NCBI GenBank assembly: GCA_026014585.1
Contig: JAOZIA010000024.1
Location: 1-64,000, forward strand
From: Candidatus Bathyarchaeota archaeon
GTDB taxonomy: Archaea; Thermoproteota; Bathyarchaeia; Bathyarchaeales; Bathycorpusculaceae
Reading direction: 5' to 3'
Length of the DNA: 64,000 nucleotides
Made by a program: the position numbers and the translations under genes. Positions 43,611 through 52,493 of this stretch are shown here, piece after piece. The number at the start of each line of letters is the position of its first letter. Positions within the stretch are counted from its first letter, which is position 1. Below the pieces are notes generated by a model. The model did no database searches. It saw nothing but the letters and a program-made list of their open reading frames with translations, and was not told the origin of the DNA.

Positions 43611-44765
43611 ATCCAAAATAAAATCAGCAGCATCGGATATGTAAACAAAATTCAGGAAAACATTTTAAGTATAAGAAAACGCGAGCTCGCCCCGCTATAT
43701 GAAGACCTAAAAGCTGCTGACTGCGTCATCTGCGGCGGTTCAGGTAGAAGCCTCTACTCGCTAAACACTGCCATGAGCCAAATTGCGCTTTCAACCGCTG
43801 GGTGGCGCAACAAAGTTGTACTCACACCTGACGACCCTGGTTTTCCAGGTAAAAACATGTACGATGCCGCCTCTGATTTGCAGAAGCGTTACAAGAAAAT
43901 TCTGCTTTTGATGAATTCAGGTAGTGGGTACTCAGATGACCCGTTAGTTATGGCACAGGACTTAGCCAGATTCATTGAAGAAAAGAAAACCAACACGTTT
44001 TCAATGGGGCTTTTAACTTCCGCAACTGACTCCCCCTTAGCGGAGGTAACTCGTAAACACGGCAACCTTGTCCTTCTCAAAGGCAGAGGCAAATCCAAAC
44101 CATCCTTTGAATACAGCGAAACAGGCATGATGGGCGACATTTTCGAGTTGGGCACGCTGGAACTAATGAACAGCATGATTGAAGCAATTTATCGCAACTT
44201 GGAAGTTGATGATGTTTTCAGCTTATGCTTGGATGAGTTTGAGAAAATCGGCAGCATCATTGACTCAAACATTAACTCAGAAACCTACACCAAGCTGGTA
44301 GACTTAATGGAGAAGCGTACTAACGTGTTTTTGGGTGGAAAAGGAACCGCAAATGAAGTCGCTAAAATGACAGGCGTTAGGCTTTTCCACATTAAAAGCT
44401 TCCTTGGTGATAACGTATATGTTACTCGCGGGGTTAACACTCCTCACCCAAGAGCGGGTGACCTTGAAATTTTGATTTCCTGCTCAGGCGAAACCCGACC
44501 AGTAATTATCTGGGCTGAAGTAATCAAGAAATTTGCGGGCACAGTTTTCTCAATAACCAGTAGCAAAGACAGCATGCTTGCCAAAAAATCCGACCTCGCC
44601 ATTATCCTGCCCGAAGATGCCAAACCAACTATGCCAAGACGCTTCTACACACGAGCAGCCTACGTACTCAGCCCCTTACCAGTTAAGCTGGCAGAGCGGC
44701 TTGCACAAAGAGGACTAAAACTTCCAGAATACATAATCAGCTGGTATCACTCAGTAACACAGTAA
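43611..44765 (+). CDS. SIS-domain protein (phosphosugar isomerase-like)
   Basis: A protein of about 384 residues with two SIS-like halves, the fold binding phosphosugars in isomerases and regulators. CVICGGSGRSL (phosphate loop) and ILLLMNSGSGYSDDP lie in the first half, FLGGKGTANEVAKM and ILISCSGETRPV in the second. The first ATG (43773) would cut off the clearly coding NKIQENILSIRKRELAPLYE and the GSGRSL loop. The frame is open to a TGA at 43596 and contains no ATG, GTG or TTG before it; the ATC at 43611, nine bases after GAGGG, is my best guess, or there is a base error. Substrate unknown. Confidence 0.72.
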   Translation: MQNKISSIGYVNKIQENILSIRKRELAPLYEDLKAADCVICGGSGRSLYSLNTAMSQIALSTAGWRNKVVLTPDDPGFPGKNMYDAASDLQKRYKKILLLMNSGSGYSDDPLVMAQDLARFIEEKKTNTFSMGLLTSATDSPLAEVTRKHGNLVLLKGRGKSKPSFEYSETGMMGDIFELGTLELMNSMIEAIYRNLEVDDVFSLCLDEFEKIGSIIDSNINSETYTKLVDLMEKRTNVFLGGKGTANEVAKMTGVRLFHIKSFLGDNVYVTRGVNTPHPRAGDLEILISCSGETRPVIIWAEVIKKFAGTVFSITSSKDSMLAKKSDLAIILPEDAKPTMPRRFYTRAAYVLSPLPVKLAERLAQRGLKLPEYIISWYHSVTQ

Positions 44766-44829
44766 ACCGCTACCTACTCTAACAGTTAGATTTAAAGCAC
44801 CTAAAGGCAAGGGTTACTGAAGACCACTA

Positions 44830-45618
44830 ATGGACCTACTGCAATCAATAGTTCTTGGCTTAATCCAAGGCTTCACAGAATGGCTCCCAATATCCAGTAC
44901 GGGGCATCTTCGGTTGGCAGAGCACTTTTTTGGTTTATCCGTGCCGCTACTGTTTGATGTGACATTGCATGCGGGAACATTGTTGGTTACGCTTCTTTAC
45001 TTCCGAAAAGACATAATCAACATTCTCTCCTCGCTGTGGCATCGAAACCTAAAGTCCCAAGACGGCAAACTAATCCTGCCAATCATTGCAGGTTCCATAC
45101 CAACCGCCCTAATCGCGTATCTCTGGGGCAACGAGCTAGATGGATGGTTTAACACGCTTTCGCTTTTGGGTGCAGGATTAATTGTCAGCGGCGCTCTACT
45201 GGTTACCTCAAAATTCACCAAAGAAACCAAGAACCACATAAGCTACCCCGTAGCGGTTTTAATAGGCATAATGCAAGGATTATCTATTATTCCAAGCATT
45301 TCCCGAAGCGGCATAACCATCGCCGTGATGCTACTGCTGGGCATAAAACGCGAGTTAGCCTTCAAATTCTCGTTTTTGCTCTCGATTCCCGCAATAATTG
45401 GCGCATTAGGGTTAACGCTGTATCAGGAGCATGACGCTTTTGTGATTGCAGGCATAAGCCCCCTTGAAGTAACCGCAGCTTTGGTTGTCACTGTTGCAGT
45501 TAGCTTTTTGGCTTTGAAGATTCTGTTTAAATCATTGCAGGCTAGAAAGTTCTGGATGTTCTCAATTTACTGCTTAGTTTTGGGAGCTGCACTGGTGCTG
45601 TTTAGCCTAATCGGTTAA
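44830..45618 (+). CDS. uppP: Undecaprenyl/polyprenyl-diphosphatase UppP
   Basis: A 262-residue integral membrane phosphatase (BacA/UppP) that removes one phosphate from polyprenyl diphosphate, recycling the glycan carrier (dolichyl type in archaea). The two active-site motifs are present: GFTEWLPISSTGHLRL (residues 15-30) and GLSIIPSISRSGITI (about 154-168), with about eight membrane segments. Monocistronic; it overlaps the convergent membrane-protein gene by four bases. Confidence 0.93.
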   Translation: MDLLQSIVLGLIQGFTEWLPISSTGHLRLAEHFFGLSVPLLFDVTLHAGTLLVTLLYFRKDIINILSSLWHRNLKSQDGKLILPIIAGSIPTALIAYLWGNELDGWFNTLSLLGAGLIVSGALLVTSKFTKETKNHISYPVAVLIGIMQGLSIIPSISRSGITIAVMLLLGIKRELAFKFSFLLSIPAIIGALGLTLYQEHDAFVIAGISPLEVTAALVVTVAVSFLALKILFKSLQARKFWMFSIYCLVLGAALVLFSLIG

Positions 45619-46079
45619 GGGTTAGCGGTGTATCGGTTTGTGCGAAAACCTAACAGTTTCCCCAAAAAGTACCCCATTAATCCCCCAACAGCGGGAGCAA
45701 CTGTGAAAGCAAACACCATAAACCACAAAAAATTGTCACCCACCAACATTTTCCGCGAACTCAACACTGGACCAAAAACAAAAAACACAACAGCACTACA
45801 CAACCAAGCACCCAGCGCAATGTAAGCTATCTTTCCTAATTTTTGGGTATCCTGCTTTCCTGAGACTGTTTGAGGCTGGTTTTGGTGTTTTGTTTTTTCA
45901 TTGATAATTGCAAAGCTCACAAATGAAAATAAGACGGGTATAGATGCAAGAACAAGTTTTGTCCAATCAAAATATTCCAAAAGAAATAGTACAAAAATTA
46001 TGATAACGTAGCAAAAGGTAACGATTGCAAGGAACCGAAGTTTTTCCTCTCTTAAAGGACTTGTTCTAACCAGGTACAC
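45615..46079 (-). CDS. Four-helix membrane protein of unknown function
   Basis: A 154-residue membrane protein with hydrophobic segments at about residues 16-36, 40-60, 88-110 and 120-145 and a charged loop (NEKTKHQNQPQTVSGKQDT) after the second. The start is a GTG at 46079 with GGGGG immediately before it, so a slightly later start is possible. No family recognised. It ends convergent with uppP. Confidence 0.55.
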   Translation of the reverse strand: MYLVRTSPLREEKLRFLAIVTFCYVIIIFVLFLLEYFDWTKLVLASIPVLFSFVSFAIINEKTKHQNQPQTVSGKQDTQKLGKIAYIALGAWLCSAVVFFVFGPVLSSRKMLVGDNFLWFMVFAFTVAPAVGGLMGYFLGKLLGFRTNRYTANP

Positions 46080-46116
46080 CCCCTGAATAGTAGAGAGGGT
46101 TTCAATAAAAATTTTC

Positions 46117-47532
46117 TTATAACCAAAAAGGCTTACCTGAAAGAAAAACAGTCAAAAACTCAGCAAACCCAACATCATCACTATAAACATCTGCAATCTG
46201 CTCATCAACCAAAACTTGCAATTTTTGCACTACAGACTTAGCAATTAAATCTGCAACACCAACGCTTTTCCCGCCATCCGCAAGCTTATCTCTGAGCAGT
46301 GCTGCTGCATCGGTGGCTTTTCTTGGTAACTCAACCACCCATTTACCCTCCTCAATGCTTGGTCCAGAAATCACCGCTGGATTTTGGGCGTATTTGGAGA
46401 GGAATTTTTGGCATTCTGCGTTTCGTTCAAGTGGTGGACCAAGATGTTTTTTGACGTTTGGCAATTTCGCTGTTTCAAGCTCGAATAGGAAGACGCTTTG
46501 TGTTTTTTCGTTGCTCCAAACTGCGTCTTTTAGGACTTTGAAGTCGGCAAGTTCAAGCAGTTTTCTAAGAGAACGCTGTGTCCTGTAGAGTTGTCCCCAT
46601 AGCACGTCAGGAACAGCTTCTAACTGGTCAACAACTACAAACATCAGTGAGGAACCCCGATGCTCAAGCTGCTTCATCAATTCCTCTGAGGGTAACGCTT
46701 CTGTTTTTGGGGGATAGAAGAATTTTTTGTCGGGTTCTTGTAGGAATGCTCTTGAGGCGGCGATTAGTGTGTAGAGTTTTTGGGTTTGCACAGGCGAGGC
46801 TACGTTGCGGGCTTTGTCAACGGGGTCAATGACTACGAACGGTTCAGGGAAGAGCAGGTTTAGGTCGCGTTGGTTTTGGCTGAAGTAGCCTTCAAGGTCA
46901 ATAACTGTGCGCCTGCCAAAATCCACGAAAGCCTTCACTACACCAGCAAAAGACTGATACTGCATAATTAGCAGCTCGCATAGGTAACCGCTAAACCCGC
47001 CGATTTTCACTTCTGCCCCATAAACGCCGATGCCCTTCATGAACTTCTTAAGCAACCTAACCTCCCCAAGCAGGGCGGGATTGAAGTTTTTCTTGATGTA
47101 ATCGGTATGGAAGGGGGTGCGGTCGGTTGCGCTTTGCCACTGACCCCGCTCAACGTTGTAGCATGGAACAATGTCGATTCGCATATCATCTTGGATTATT
47201 TGAAGATAAGGATGCTCAGCGAACCGTTCAATTTGCTCTGCGTTTCCAGCAGCGGACTTGGCGATTTTTAAGCCGACATCGCCGAGGTTCGCTCTTGGAA
47301 TATTCTTGGGCAGTTTCATGAAAACATCGATATCAGGGTTCTCCGTTAGCCACGTATCCTTGGCAACGCTGCCCTCCACCCGCACAACCGCATCAACACC
47401 CTCTTTTTTGCAGGCATCCACAATTTTCTGTTCCAGCTGCAGGCTTAACGCTTGAATTTTTGCTCTTTGCGCTTCTGTGGGCGTGATTTCTCTAAGAATC
47501 TGGCTTGTTATCGCGTTTATTTTTTGCTGCAT
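46117..47532 (-). CDS. cca: CCA-adding tRNA nucleotidyltransferase (archaeal class I)
   Basis: A 471-residue template-independent polymerase that adds or repairs the 3' CCA of tRNA. The class I nucleotidyltransferase signature is GSVAKDTWL...NPDIDVFMKL (metal aspartates, residues about 53-75) and DDMRIDIVPCY the third carboxylate. The central and tail domains (about 150-290 and 290-440) follow archaeal enzymes such as that of Archaeoglobus. It is 13 bases downstream of thpR in the same transcript, a pairing seen in other archaea. Confidence 0.94.
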   Translation of the reverse strand: MQQKINAITSQILREITPTEAQRAKIQALSLQLEQKIVDACKKEGVDAVVRVEGSVAKDTWLTENPDIDVFMKLPKNIPRANLGDVGLKIAKSAAGNAEQIERFAEHPYLQIIQDDMRIDIVPCYNVERGQWQSATDRTPFHTDYIKKNFNPALLGEVRLLKKFMKGIGVYGAEVKIGGFSGYLCELLIMQYQSFAGVVKAFVDFGRRTVIDLEGYFSQNQRDLNLLFPEPFVVIDPVDKARNVASPVQTQKLYTLIAASRAFLQEPDKKFFYPPKTEALPSEELMKQLEHRGSSLMFVVVDQLEAVPDVLWGQLYRTQRSLRKLLELADFKVLKDAVWSNEKTQSVFLFELETAKLPNVKKHLGPPLERNAECQKFLSKYAQNPAVISGPSIEEGKWVVELPRKATDAAALLRDKLADGGKSVGVADLIAKSVVQKLQVLVDEQIADVYSDDVGFAEFLTVFLSGKPFWL

Positions 47533-47545
47533 GAACAGTTCCTTT

Positions 47546-48118
47546 TTAGTTTTGTTGTGCGTGTGCTTCTTTTAGTGTGAAATAGGTTGGTCCTTTGGGT
47601 GAGAGTTGACTTTGTTTTAGTTTTAAGCAGTCAAGGTGGATGCTACCGAAGTCGTCGTGTGCTTTTTTGGTGACGTACTCGGCTAGTTGCTGCTTGTTTC
47701 TGCCTGAACGCACCCGTGCTATGGTTAAGTGTGGGCTGAAACCGTTTTTGTCCGCGGCAAATCCCAAAGCTCGTATCGGGGGTTCTAACTGATTGAAGAT
47801 GTTTTTGAGTTCTTCTGCACCGCTGGTTATTCCTGCCCAAACCACGCGGGGATAGTTGAGGCTGGGAAAAACTCCTAAACCGTTAAGTGTGATTGTGAAG
47901 GGTTTGAATTTGACCTGTTGCATTGCCCCATAAACCCGCTCAACCATAGCGGGGGATATGTCACCAAGAAACCTCAGGGTAATGTGAATGTTTTGCAGTT
48001 CCACCACTTTGAGGTCGGCGCCTGTTTGGGTTAAGCTTTTTTGCGCAAATGCCAGTCGGGTTTGAACGGCTGGTTCTTGCATGTCAAATGCGATAAATGC
48101 ACGTATAGACTGGGACAA
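47546..48118 (-). CDS. thpR: RNA 2',3'-cyclic phosphodiesterase ThpR (LigT)
   Basis: A 190-residue 2H-phosphoesterase that opens 2',3'-cyclic phosphates or joins 2'-5' tRNA halves. Two HxT motifs are visible: NIHITLRFLG near residue 45 and SPHLTIARVRSG near 128. The N-terminal IRAFIAFDM start is typical. First gene of a two-gene unit with cca. Confidence 0.92.
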   Translation of the reverse strand: MSQSIRAFIAFDMQEPAVQTRLAFAQKSLTQTGADLKVVELQNIHITLRFLGDISPAMVERVYGAMQQVKFKPFTITLNGLGVFPSLNYPRVVWAGITSGAEELKNIFNQLEPPIRALGFAADKNGFSPHLTIARVRSGRNKQQLAEYVTKKAHDDFGSIHLDCLKLKQSQLSPKGPTYFTLKEAHAQQN

Positions 48119-48250
48119 TGCTGTTTCCTCAGCATAAAGTTAGGTTTTTCTCAGATAAATCCTTTCCAACGGTGCCCTAAATTATAGGGGTTAATTTTCT
48201 TGACTAAAGGGGCAATCAAAAATTCAACAAACTAATTACCAAGAAATCAA

Positions 48251-48309
48251 CCATTAGTGGCTCTCCCCTCTATGGTTTCTGCATAGGTTGGCTATTAGGA
48301 GCCTAATAG
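48251..48309. repeat. Intergenic element, copy 2 (possible structured RNA)
   Basis: Second copy of the element at 27906-27964, in the 207-base gap between thpR and the ferredoxin gene. The 20-base core at 48265-48284 is identical. The right part contains a perfect inverted repeat, CTATTAGGAGCCTAATAG, at 48292-48309, only partly kept in copy 1. It could be an RNA, a repeat, or a protein-binding site. Confidence 0.5.
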
Positions 48310-48325
48310 ACGGCAAATAGGTTGG

Positions 48326-48613
48326 TTAGGTGGTTTTCCAACTGGTTTTAATGGCGTCCTGCTCGCAAGCTATTGTGCAGGGGGTTTTGCTTGATTCGGG
48401 TTTGCAGGGGCTGCAGGTGTAGCGGAGTTTTTTGCGTTCCTGCTCCGTGACTGAAGCCACAGTTTTATCGTCAAGGTCGATGAGCATGGTTTCCAGTTGC
48501 AGCGCGCTGTTGGGGCAGGCGGTGACGCATTTTCCGCAGCCATTGCATTTGTCTGCATCTATTACAATGTAGTATTCGCCTGAACCATCACTGTAACCGT
48601 AATACGTAATCAC
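48326..48613 (-). CDS. Ferredoxin-like 4Fe-4S protein of the HgdB-type operon
   Basis: A 95-residue iron-sulfur protein. CNGCGKCVTACPNSA (from residue 19) binds one [4Fe-4S] cluster. The C-terminal half has a looser set (CSPCKP...CTIACEQDAI) for a second. It is the last gene of the operon, 13 bases after the larger ATPase, and is the likely electron donor to the ATPases, as the ferredoxin beside benzoyl-CoA reductase genes is. GTG start. Confidence 0.85.
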   Translation of the reverse strand: MITYYGYSDGSGEYYIVIDADKCNGCGKCVTACPNSALQLETMLIDLDDKTVASVTEQERKKLRYTCSPCKPESSKTPCTIACEQDAIKTSWKTT

Positions 48614-48626
48614 ACGGGTTCACCAA

Positions 48627-49526
48627 TTATGCTTTTTGTGCCTTGTCATAGAGTGCCTTAGCCAGTAGTGCCGCGCCGATTGCACCAGCAACCATTGGGT
48701 CTAAGCCGCCCTCGCGCCAGTTAGGCGTGGGAAGACACTTAAGATTAAGAATAGTTTCGATTCTTTTAACGATACCGACGTTCTTAGATTGCCCGCCCGT
48801 AATCACGAGTTCACGTTCTAATCCGACACGGTTAATTAGGTTACTCATGCGCACAGCCATCGCCCTCGTGTAAGCCGCCATGACTTTTTCTTTAGACCAG
48901 CCCTTACGCAACAAATTCATAGCTTCGGTTTTTGCAAACGCCACACATGTGCAGCTGACTGGTGGGGGTTCCTCATCAACTTTTAGAGACATTGCACCGA
49001 TTTCCTCGATGGGTACCTGTAGTAGGTCAGCAAAGACTTCCATGCCTCTTCCTGTTCCCGCGGCGCATTTATCATTCATCAAAAAGCTTGTGACTTTGCC
49101 TGTTTCATCGATTTTTATGGCTTTAATGTCCTGTCCACCAACGTCAAGCACTGTTCGCACGGTTGGTCCCCAGATGTAGTTGGCGCCTTTTGCGTGGCAG
49201 GCGATTTCTGTAATGGCTTTGTTTGCCATGGGAACGTTTACGCGTCCGTAGCCTGTGCCTACAATGTATTTGAGGTCGCCTGTTTTGAGTCCTGTATCGT
49301 CCAGTGCCATGCCTAAGGCTTTGTTTGCGCTCTCAGGACTGTTGGAACCAGTGCGTGTGATGCCGTATGAGTAGATTTCACCGTTAACCGCTACTGCCGC
49401 TTTAGAACCCACAGAGCCAACATCCACACCCGCAGTGATTATGTCGCCGTTTTTCCATTTTTTGCCTTCGACAATGCGGTGGTACTCTTGCCAACGCCAA
49501 AACTCCACGCCGTTTCCATTGCTCAT
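48627..49526 (-). CDS. BcrA/D-HgdC family ATPase (activator), larger paralogue
   Basis: A 299-residue ASKHA-fold ATPase that drives low-potential electrons into HgdB/BcrBC-type proteins. GVDVGSVGSKAAVAV is the phosphate loop, VLDVGGQDIKAI the second nucleotide loop. Cluster ligands are C154 (NDKCAAGTGRG) and C192 or C194 (SCTCVAFAKTEAM). ITEIACHAKGA matches the BcrD/HgdC-specific region. It overlaps the smaller paralogue by four bases (ATGA), so both are made together, probably as a heterodimer like BcrA-BcrD. Confidence 0.9.
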   Translation of the reverse strand: MSNGNGVEFWRWQEYHRIVEGKKWKNGDIITAGVDVGSVGSKAAVAVNGEIYSYGITRTGSNSPESANKALGMALDDTGLKTGDLKYIVGTGYGRVNVPMANKAITEIACHAKGANYIWGPTVRTVLDVGGQDIKAIKIDETGKVTSFLMNDKCAAGTGRGMEVFADLLQVPIEEIGAMSLKVDEEPPPVSCTCVAFAKTEAMNLLRKGWSKEKVMAAYTRAMAVRMSNLINRVGLERELVITGGQSKNVGIVKRIETILNLKCLPTPNWREGGLDPMVAGAIGAALLAKALYDKAQKA

Positions 49527-50311
49527 TTTGACGCCTCCTTAGCTGCTCTGCTCGCTGCAACCAATGCTGCACCTAACGCGCCCACATACTCGGGAAACTC
49601 TGGAATAACAATGTCAATGTTCAATTTGCGTTTAAGTGAGGCTACAAAGCCCACATCGTTAGCAACGCCGCCAATTAGCACAACTGTGGGGTTTACACCA
49701 AGACGGTGCACCATGCTGGATACGCGGTCAGCCATTGCATCAAAAACGGCTCTTGCGATTTCAGGTTTGGATTCTTGACGATGAATAAGCGAGACCACGT
49801 CAGATTCGCCAAAAATTACGCAGGTGGCGTTGATTGGGCTTGCACGCTCTGCCTTAAGTGAAAGAGGTCCCATTTCGTCGATTTTAACTTCTAATGCTCT
49901 TGCCATTGCCTCAATAAAAGCTCCAGCACCTGCGGCGCAACGTTCGTTAACTACAAAATCAGACATGATACCGCGCTCGTCACATTTTACGGCTCGGGCT
50001 TCTTCGGCTCCAACGTCGATGATTGTGCGAGCTTGTGGGACAAGATATACACCTGCTTTGGCATCTGCGCCCATCATGCTAACTGTACTGGTTTTGTAGG
50101 GGGCGATTTCCATGCCTGAACCTGTCGCAACAAAATTAGCGACGTCACTTAGGGTTATGTTTGCTTGTTTGAGTGCTTCTTCTACGGCTTGCTCTGCTGC
50201 TTTGGTTGGGTCGAATCCGCAGAAGATTTTGGCGCGTCCAAGCACTTGCCCGTCTTTGAGCACGACAGCTTTGACGCTTTGGGTTCCTAAATCCATTCCT
50301 ACACTAATCAC
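49523..50311 (-). CDS. BcrA/D-HgdC family ATPase (activator), smaller paralogue
   Basis: A 262-residue ASKHA ATPase of the same family. GMDLGTQSVKAVVL is the phosphate loop, IIDVGAEEARAVK the second loop, with cluster cysteines C125 (NERCAAGAGAF) and C164 (NATCVIFGESDVV). In place of the usual I-x-C-H-A-x-G stretch it has SMMGADAKAG, so the two ATPases are clearly distinct subunits. It lies 16 bases after the HgdB-type gene. GTG start. Confidence 0.9.
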   Translation of the reverse strand: MISVGMDLGTQSVKAVVLKDGQVLGRAKIFCGFDPTKAAEQAVEEALKQANITLSDVANFVATGSGMEIAPYKTSTVSMMGADAKAGVYLVPQARTIIDVGAEEARAVKCDERGIMSDFVVNERCAAGAGAFIEAMARALEVKIDEMGPLSLKAERASPINATCVIFGESDVVSLIHRQESKPEIARAVFDAMADRVSSMVHRLGVNPTVVLIGGVANDVGFVASLKRKLNIDIVIPEFPEYVGALGAALVAASRAAKEASK

Positions 50312-50327
50312 TAATTTGCACCTTTTT

Positions 50328-51656
50328 CTATATGTCGATGTTTGCGTTTAGCATTTCAAGGAATGCTTCAACGCGGGTTTTGATTTGTCCAACATCCTCT
50401 CGGGTGTACTCGGTATCTAAGTAGTAAACGGAAATCTTGTTTTGGTCAAGGGCTTTCTTGACGCGGGTGTACTCCATCGCATACAACATGCAACCACGCA
50501 CGACACAGTAAATTACACCCTGTACTTTCCATTCTTTAACCTTGTTTAGTAGCCAGTTGATGCGGTCTTCGTTGCCATCATCAGAGCTAAAGCAGGGGCA
50601 CGTGGAAGCCATCAAGTAACGTTCACCAATCGCGTTAAGCATGTCATCCATGCTCCACTCATCCACACCCACGGGGTCATAGGCGATACGTTCACTTGAG
50701 CAGAGCTCATCAGCGACGATGACGCCTTGGGGGTTGCCTTCCTCAATTAGGCTGGGCAGTTTCCAGTTATCAGGCCAAAGCATCGGGGTACCCGTAATGA
50801 GTACACGGGGAGTGTCAGGTGAACAAACCCATTCCTTGCATTTGATTTTTTCTTCAAGCTCATTGCAGAGTTCCTCGGTTTTCTGTGTCCACCGCTCAAT
50901 ATCATCCCACATGTAAGTCTGATTAACCAACATCGCGTCCCTGCCCATGATTACGGGGTTGCCTTTACGCAGGTCTTGGAGACGACGGAAGGCTTTGGTG
51001 GCTTTCTGGGTTTTCTCAATAGCGGCTTTGAGGGCGCCACGGCTGATTTTGTTACCCGTCAACTTTTCGATGTGTTCTTTTACAACTTTGATTTCCTGTC
51101 TCCAATACGCCAACGCCTGTGGAGAATCCTTGTGGCGGGGAATTGCCATTTGCCAAACAGGCGTGTAATCGCTTAGGATTTCGCTGAGTTTAGTACTTCC
51201 ATCACATGTAAGCGGCATAATTAGAGCATCGCTCATTTCAAGGAATGGCGAGAGGCTAACCATTTTTGCTCCGATGGTTGAGCGTACAACTGGGCAGACC
51301 TCCACGGGTACTATGCGGTCGCCGATTTTTGAGGGGTCATACCATCCTGAGTTAACGCGGACAGGAATCGCGTCGGCTGCCAAAACAAGCTCGATTGGCG
51401 CGAATAGGCAGGTGTAGCCGATGATTTTTTTGCCGTTTTCTTTGGCTTTTTGTAGTTCGGTTTGGCGTTTTCCGAAGAGGTCGGCGATTTCGTCAAAGTA
51501 TGCCATGGTTTTGGGGCGGTTGGGGGTGTTTTTCATGCGTTCTATGTTTTCGGTGATGATTTTTTTGGAGGCAGTTTGGATGGTGTTTTTTAGGTCAGTA
51601 GCTTCTTGTGGGTTTATTTGTATGTTATATTTTTTTTCTGTGGTTTGGTTTCCCAT
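50328..51656 (-). CDS. HgdB/BcrB-type iron-sulfur subunit (2-hydroxyacyl-CoA dehydratase D family)
   Basis: A 442-residue member of the family containing 2-hydroxyacyl-CoA dehydratase, class I benzoyl-CoA reductase and double-cubane-cluster proteins, all ATP-driven reductases. Cysteines fall in two groups of three well-spaced candidates: C83 (GYTCLFAPIE), C121 (EVCPVVRS), C151 (LTCDGSTK), and C319 (ELCSSE), C353/C355 (TCPCFSS), C384 (IYCVVRGC). Six ligands in one chain would suit a double-cubane cluster (inference). Only one such subunit is encoded, beside two ATPases, a ferredoxin and a CcdA-like protein. Substrate unknown. Confidence 0.88.
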   Translation of the reverse strand: MGNQTTEKKYNIQINPQEATDLKNTIQTASKKIITENIERMKNTPNRPKTMAYFDEIADLFGKRQTELQKAKENGKKIIGYTCLFAPIELVLAADAIPVRVNSGWYDPSKIGDRIVPVEVCPVVRSTIGAKMVSLSPFLEMSDALIMPLTCDGSTKLSEILSDYTPVWQMAIPRHKDSPQALAYWRQEIKVVKEHIEKLTGNKISRGALKAAIEKTQKATKAFRRLQDLRKGNPVIMGRDAMLVNQTYMWDDIERWTQKTEELCNELEEKIKCKEWVCSPDTPRVLITGTPMLWPDNWKLPSLIEEGNPQGVIVADELCSSERIAYDPVGVDEWSMDDMLNAIGERYLMASTCPCFSSDDGNEDRINWLLNKVKEWKVQGVIYCVVRGCMLYAMEYTRVKKALDQNKISVYYLDTEYTREDVGQIKTRVEAFLEMLNANIDI

Positions 51657-51680
51657 GCTCTTTCCCTTCTTCTCTCCCGA

Positions 51681-52391
51681 TTACATGATTACCGTAAGGG
51701 TGTTTATGATGGTGCCTACCCCAAGCACAATGAGCAATAATGCTCCTGCTATTGATATATACCTTCTAAATAAAGGTGCTTTATTTAACAGCCAACCCGT
51801 TAATCCACCCGCCAAAATGATAAACGGCGAAATTGCAGTACCTAACCCAAATAGAACTGCCATCGTTAAACTACTTAGGGGTGCAGTAAACGTTGCAGAG
51901 TAACCCAGTATCAGAATCAGCGGTGGACAAATAATTAAACCTCGTGTTAACCCCAGCGTGAAAGCTTTAACGTCAAATCTGCCCCGTAACCCCTTAGAAT
52001 CAGAGAGAGCCACGGCGTCTTTGATGCCGCAGTCATGAGAGCCACGACGAGTTTTTATGAGAATTTGGGCTCCAATGATTATGGTAACTATGCCAAAGAA
52101 GATGCTTGAGTAAACACTAAAGGCTGCGCTCTCAGAGATAGCTGCATCAGTGAAATACTTAATTAAACCACTAACAGCACCAACTAAAGCACCAATTAAG
52201 GCATATGAAACCAGCCTGCCCGAATTAAAAATCAGTGTAACTTGGACGCCTTTTTTAAATCCCGCCCCGATTCCCGCTATGTAACTGGCTATGTAGGGCA
52301 GACAGGATGCTGTGCAGGCGCTTATGCCGTAGATAAAGCCGAATACAAACACTGACAAGTACGGGTTTGCAAGCTCAGGAATAAACGACAT
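51681..52391 (-). CDS. CcdA/DsbD-like transmembrane protein
   Basis: A 236-residue protein with about six membrane helices, matching the CcdA/DsbD-beta group that carries reducing equivalents across the membrane by a cysteine pair. GISACTASCLPYIASYIAG in the first helix region and LIICPPLILILGYS after the loop provide membrane cysteines. TauE/SafE-type transporters are an alternative. It is the first gene of the operon, 24 bases before the HgdB-type subunit. Confidence 0.78.
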   Translation of the reverse strand: MSFIPELANPYLSVFVFGFIYGISACTASCLPYIASYIAGIGAGFKKGVQVTLIFNSGRLVSYALIGALVGAVSGLIKYFTDAAISESAAFSVYSSIFFGIVTIIIGAQILIKTRRGSHDCGIKDAVALSDSKGLRGRFDVKAFTLGLTRGLIICPPLILILGYSATFTAPLSSLTMAVLFGLGTAISPFIILAGGLTGWLLNKAPLFRRYISIAGALLLIVLGVGTIINTLTVIM

Positions 52392-52493
52392 GGTTCCCAG
52401 TTCACTTTAAGCTAAATTATGGTTGAATAGGGAAATTTAAAGATTGCAGAGAACACCACCTTAAAATCAGGGTTAGAAGGATATCATTTCAAA

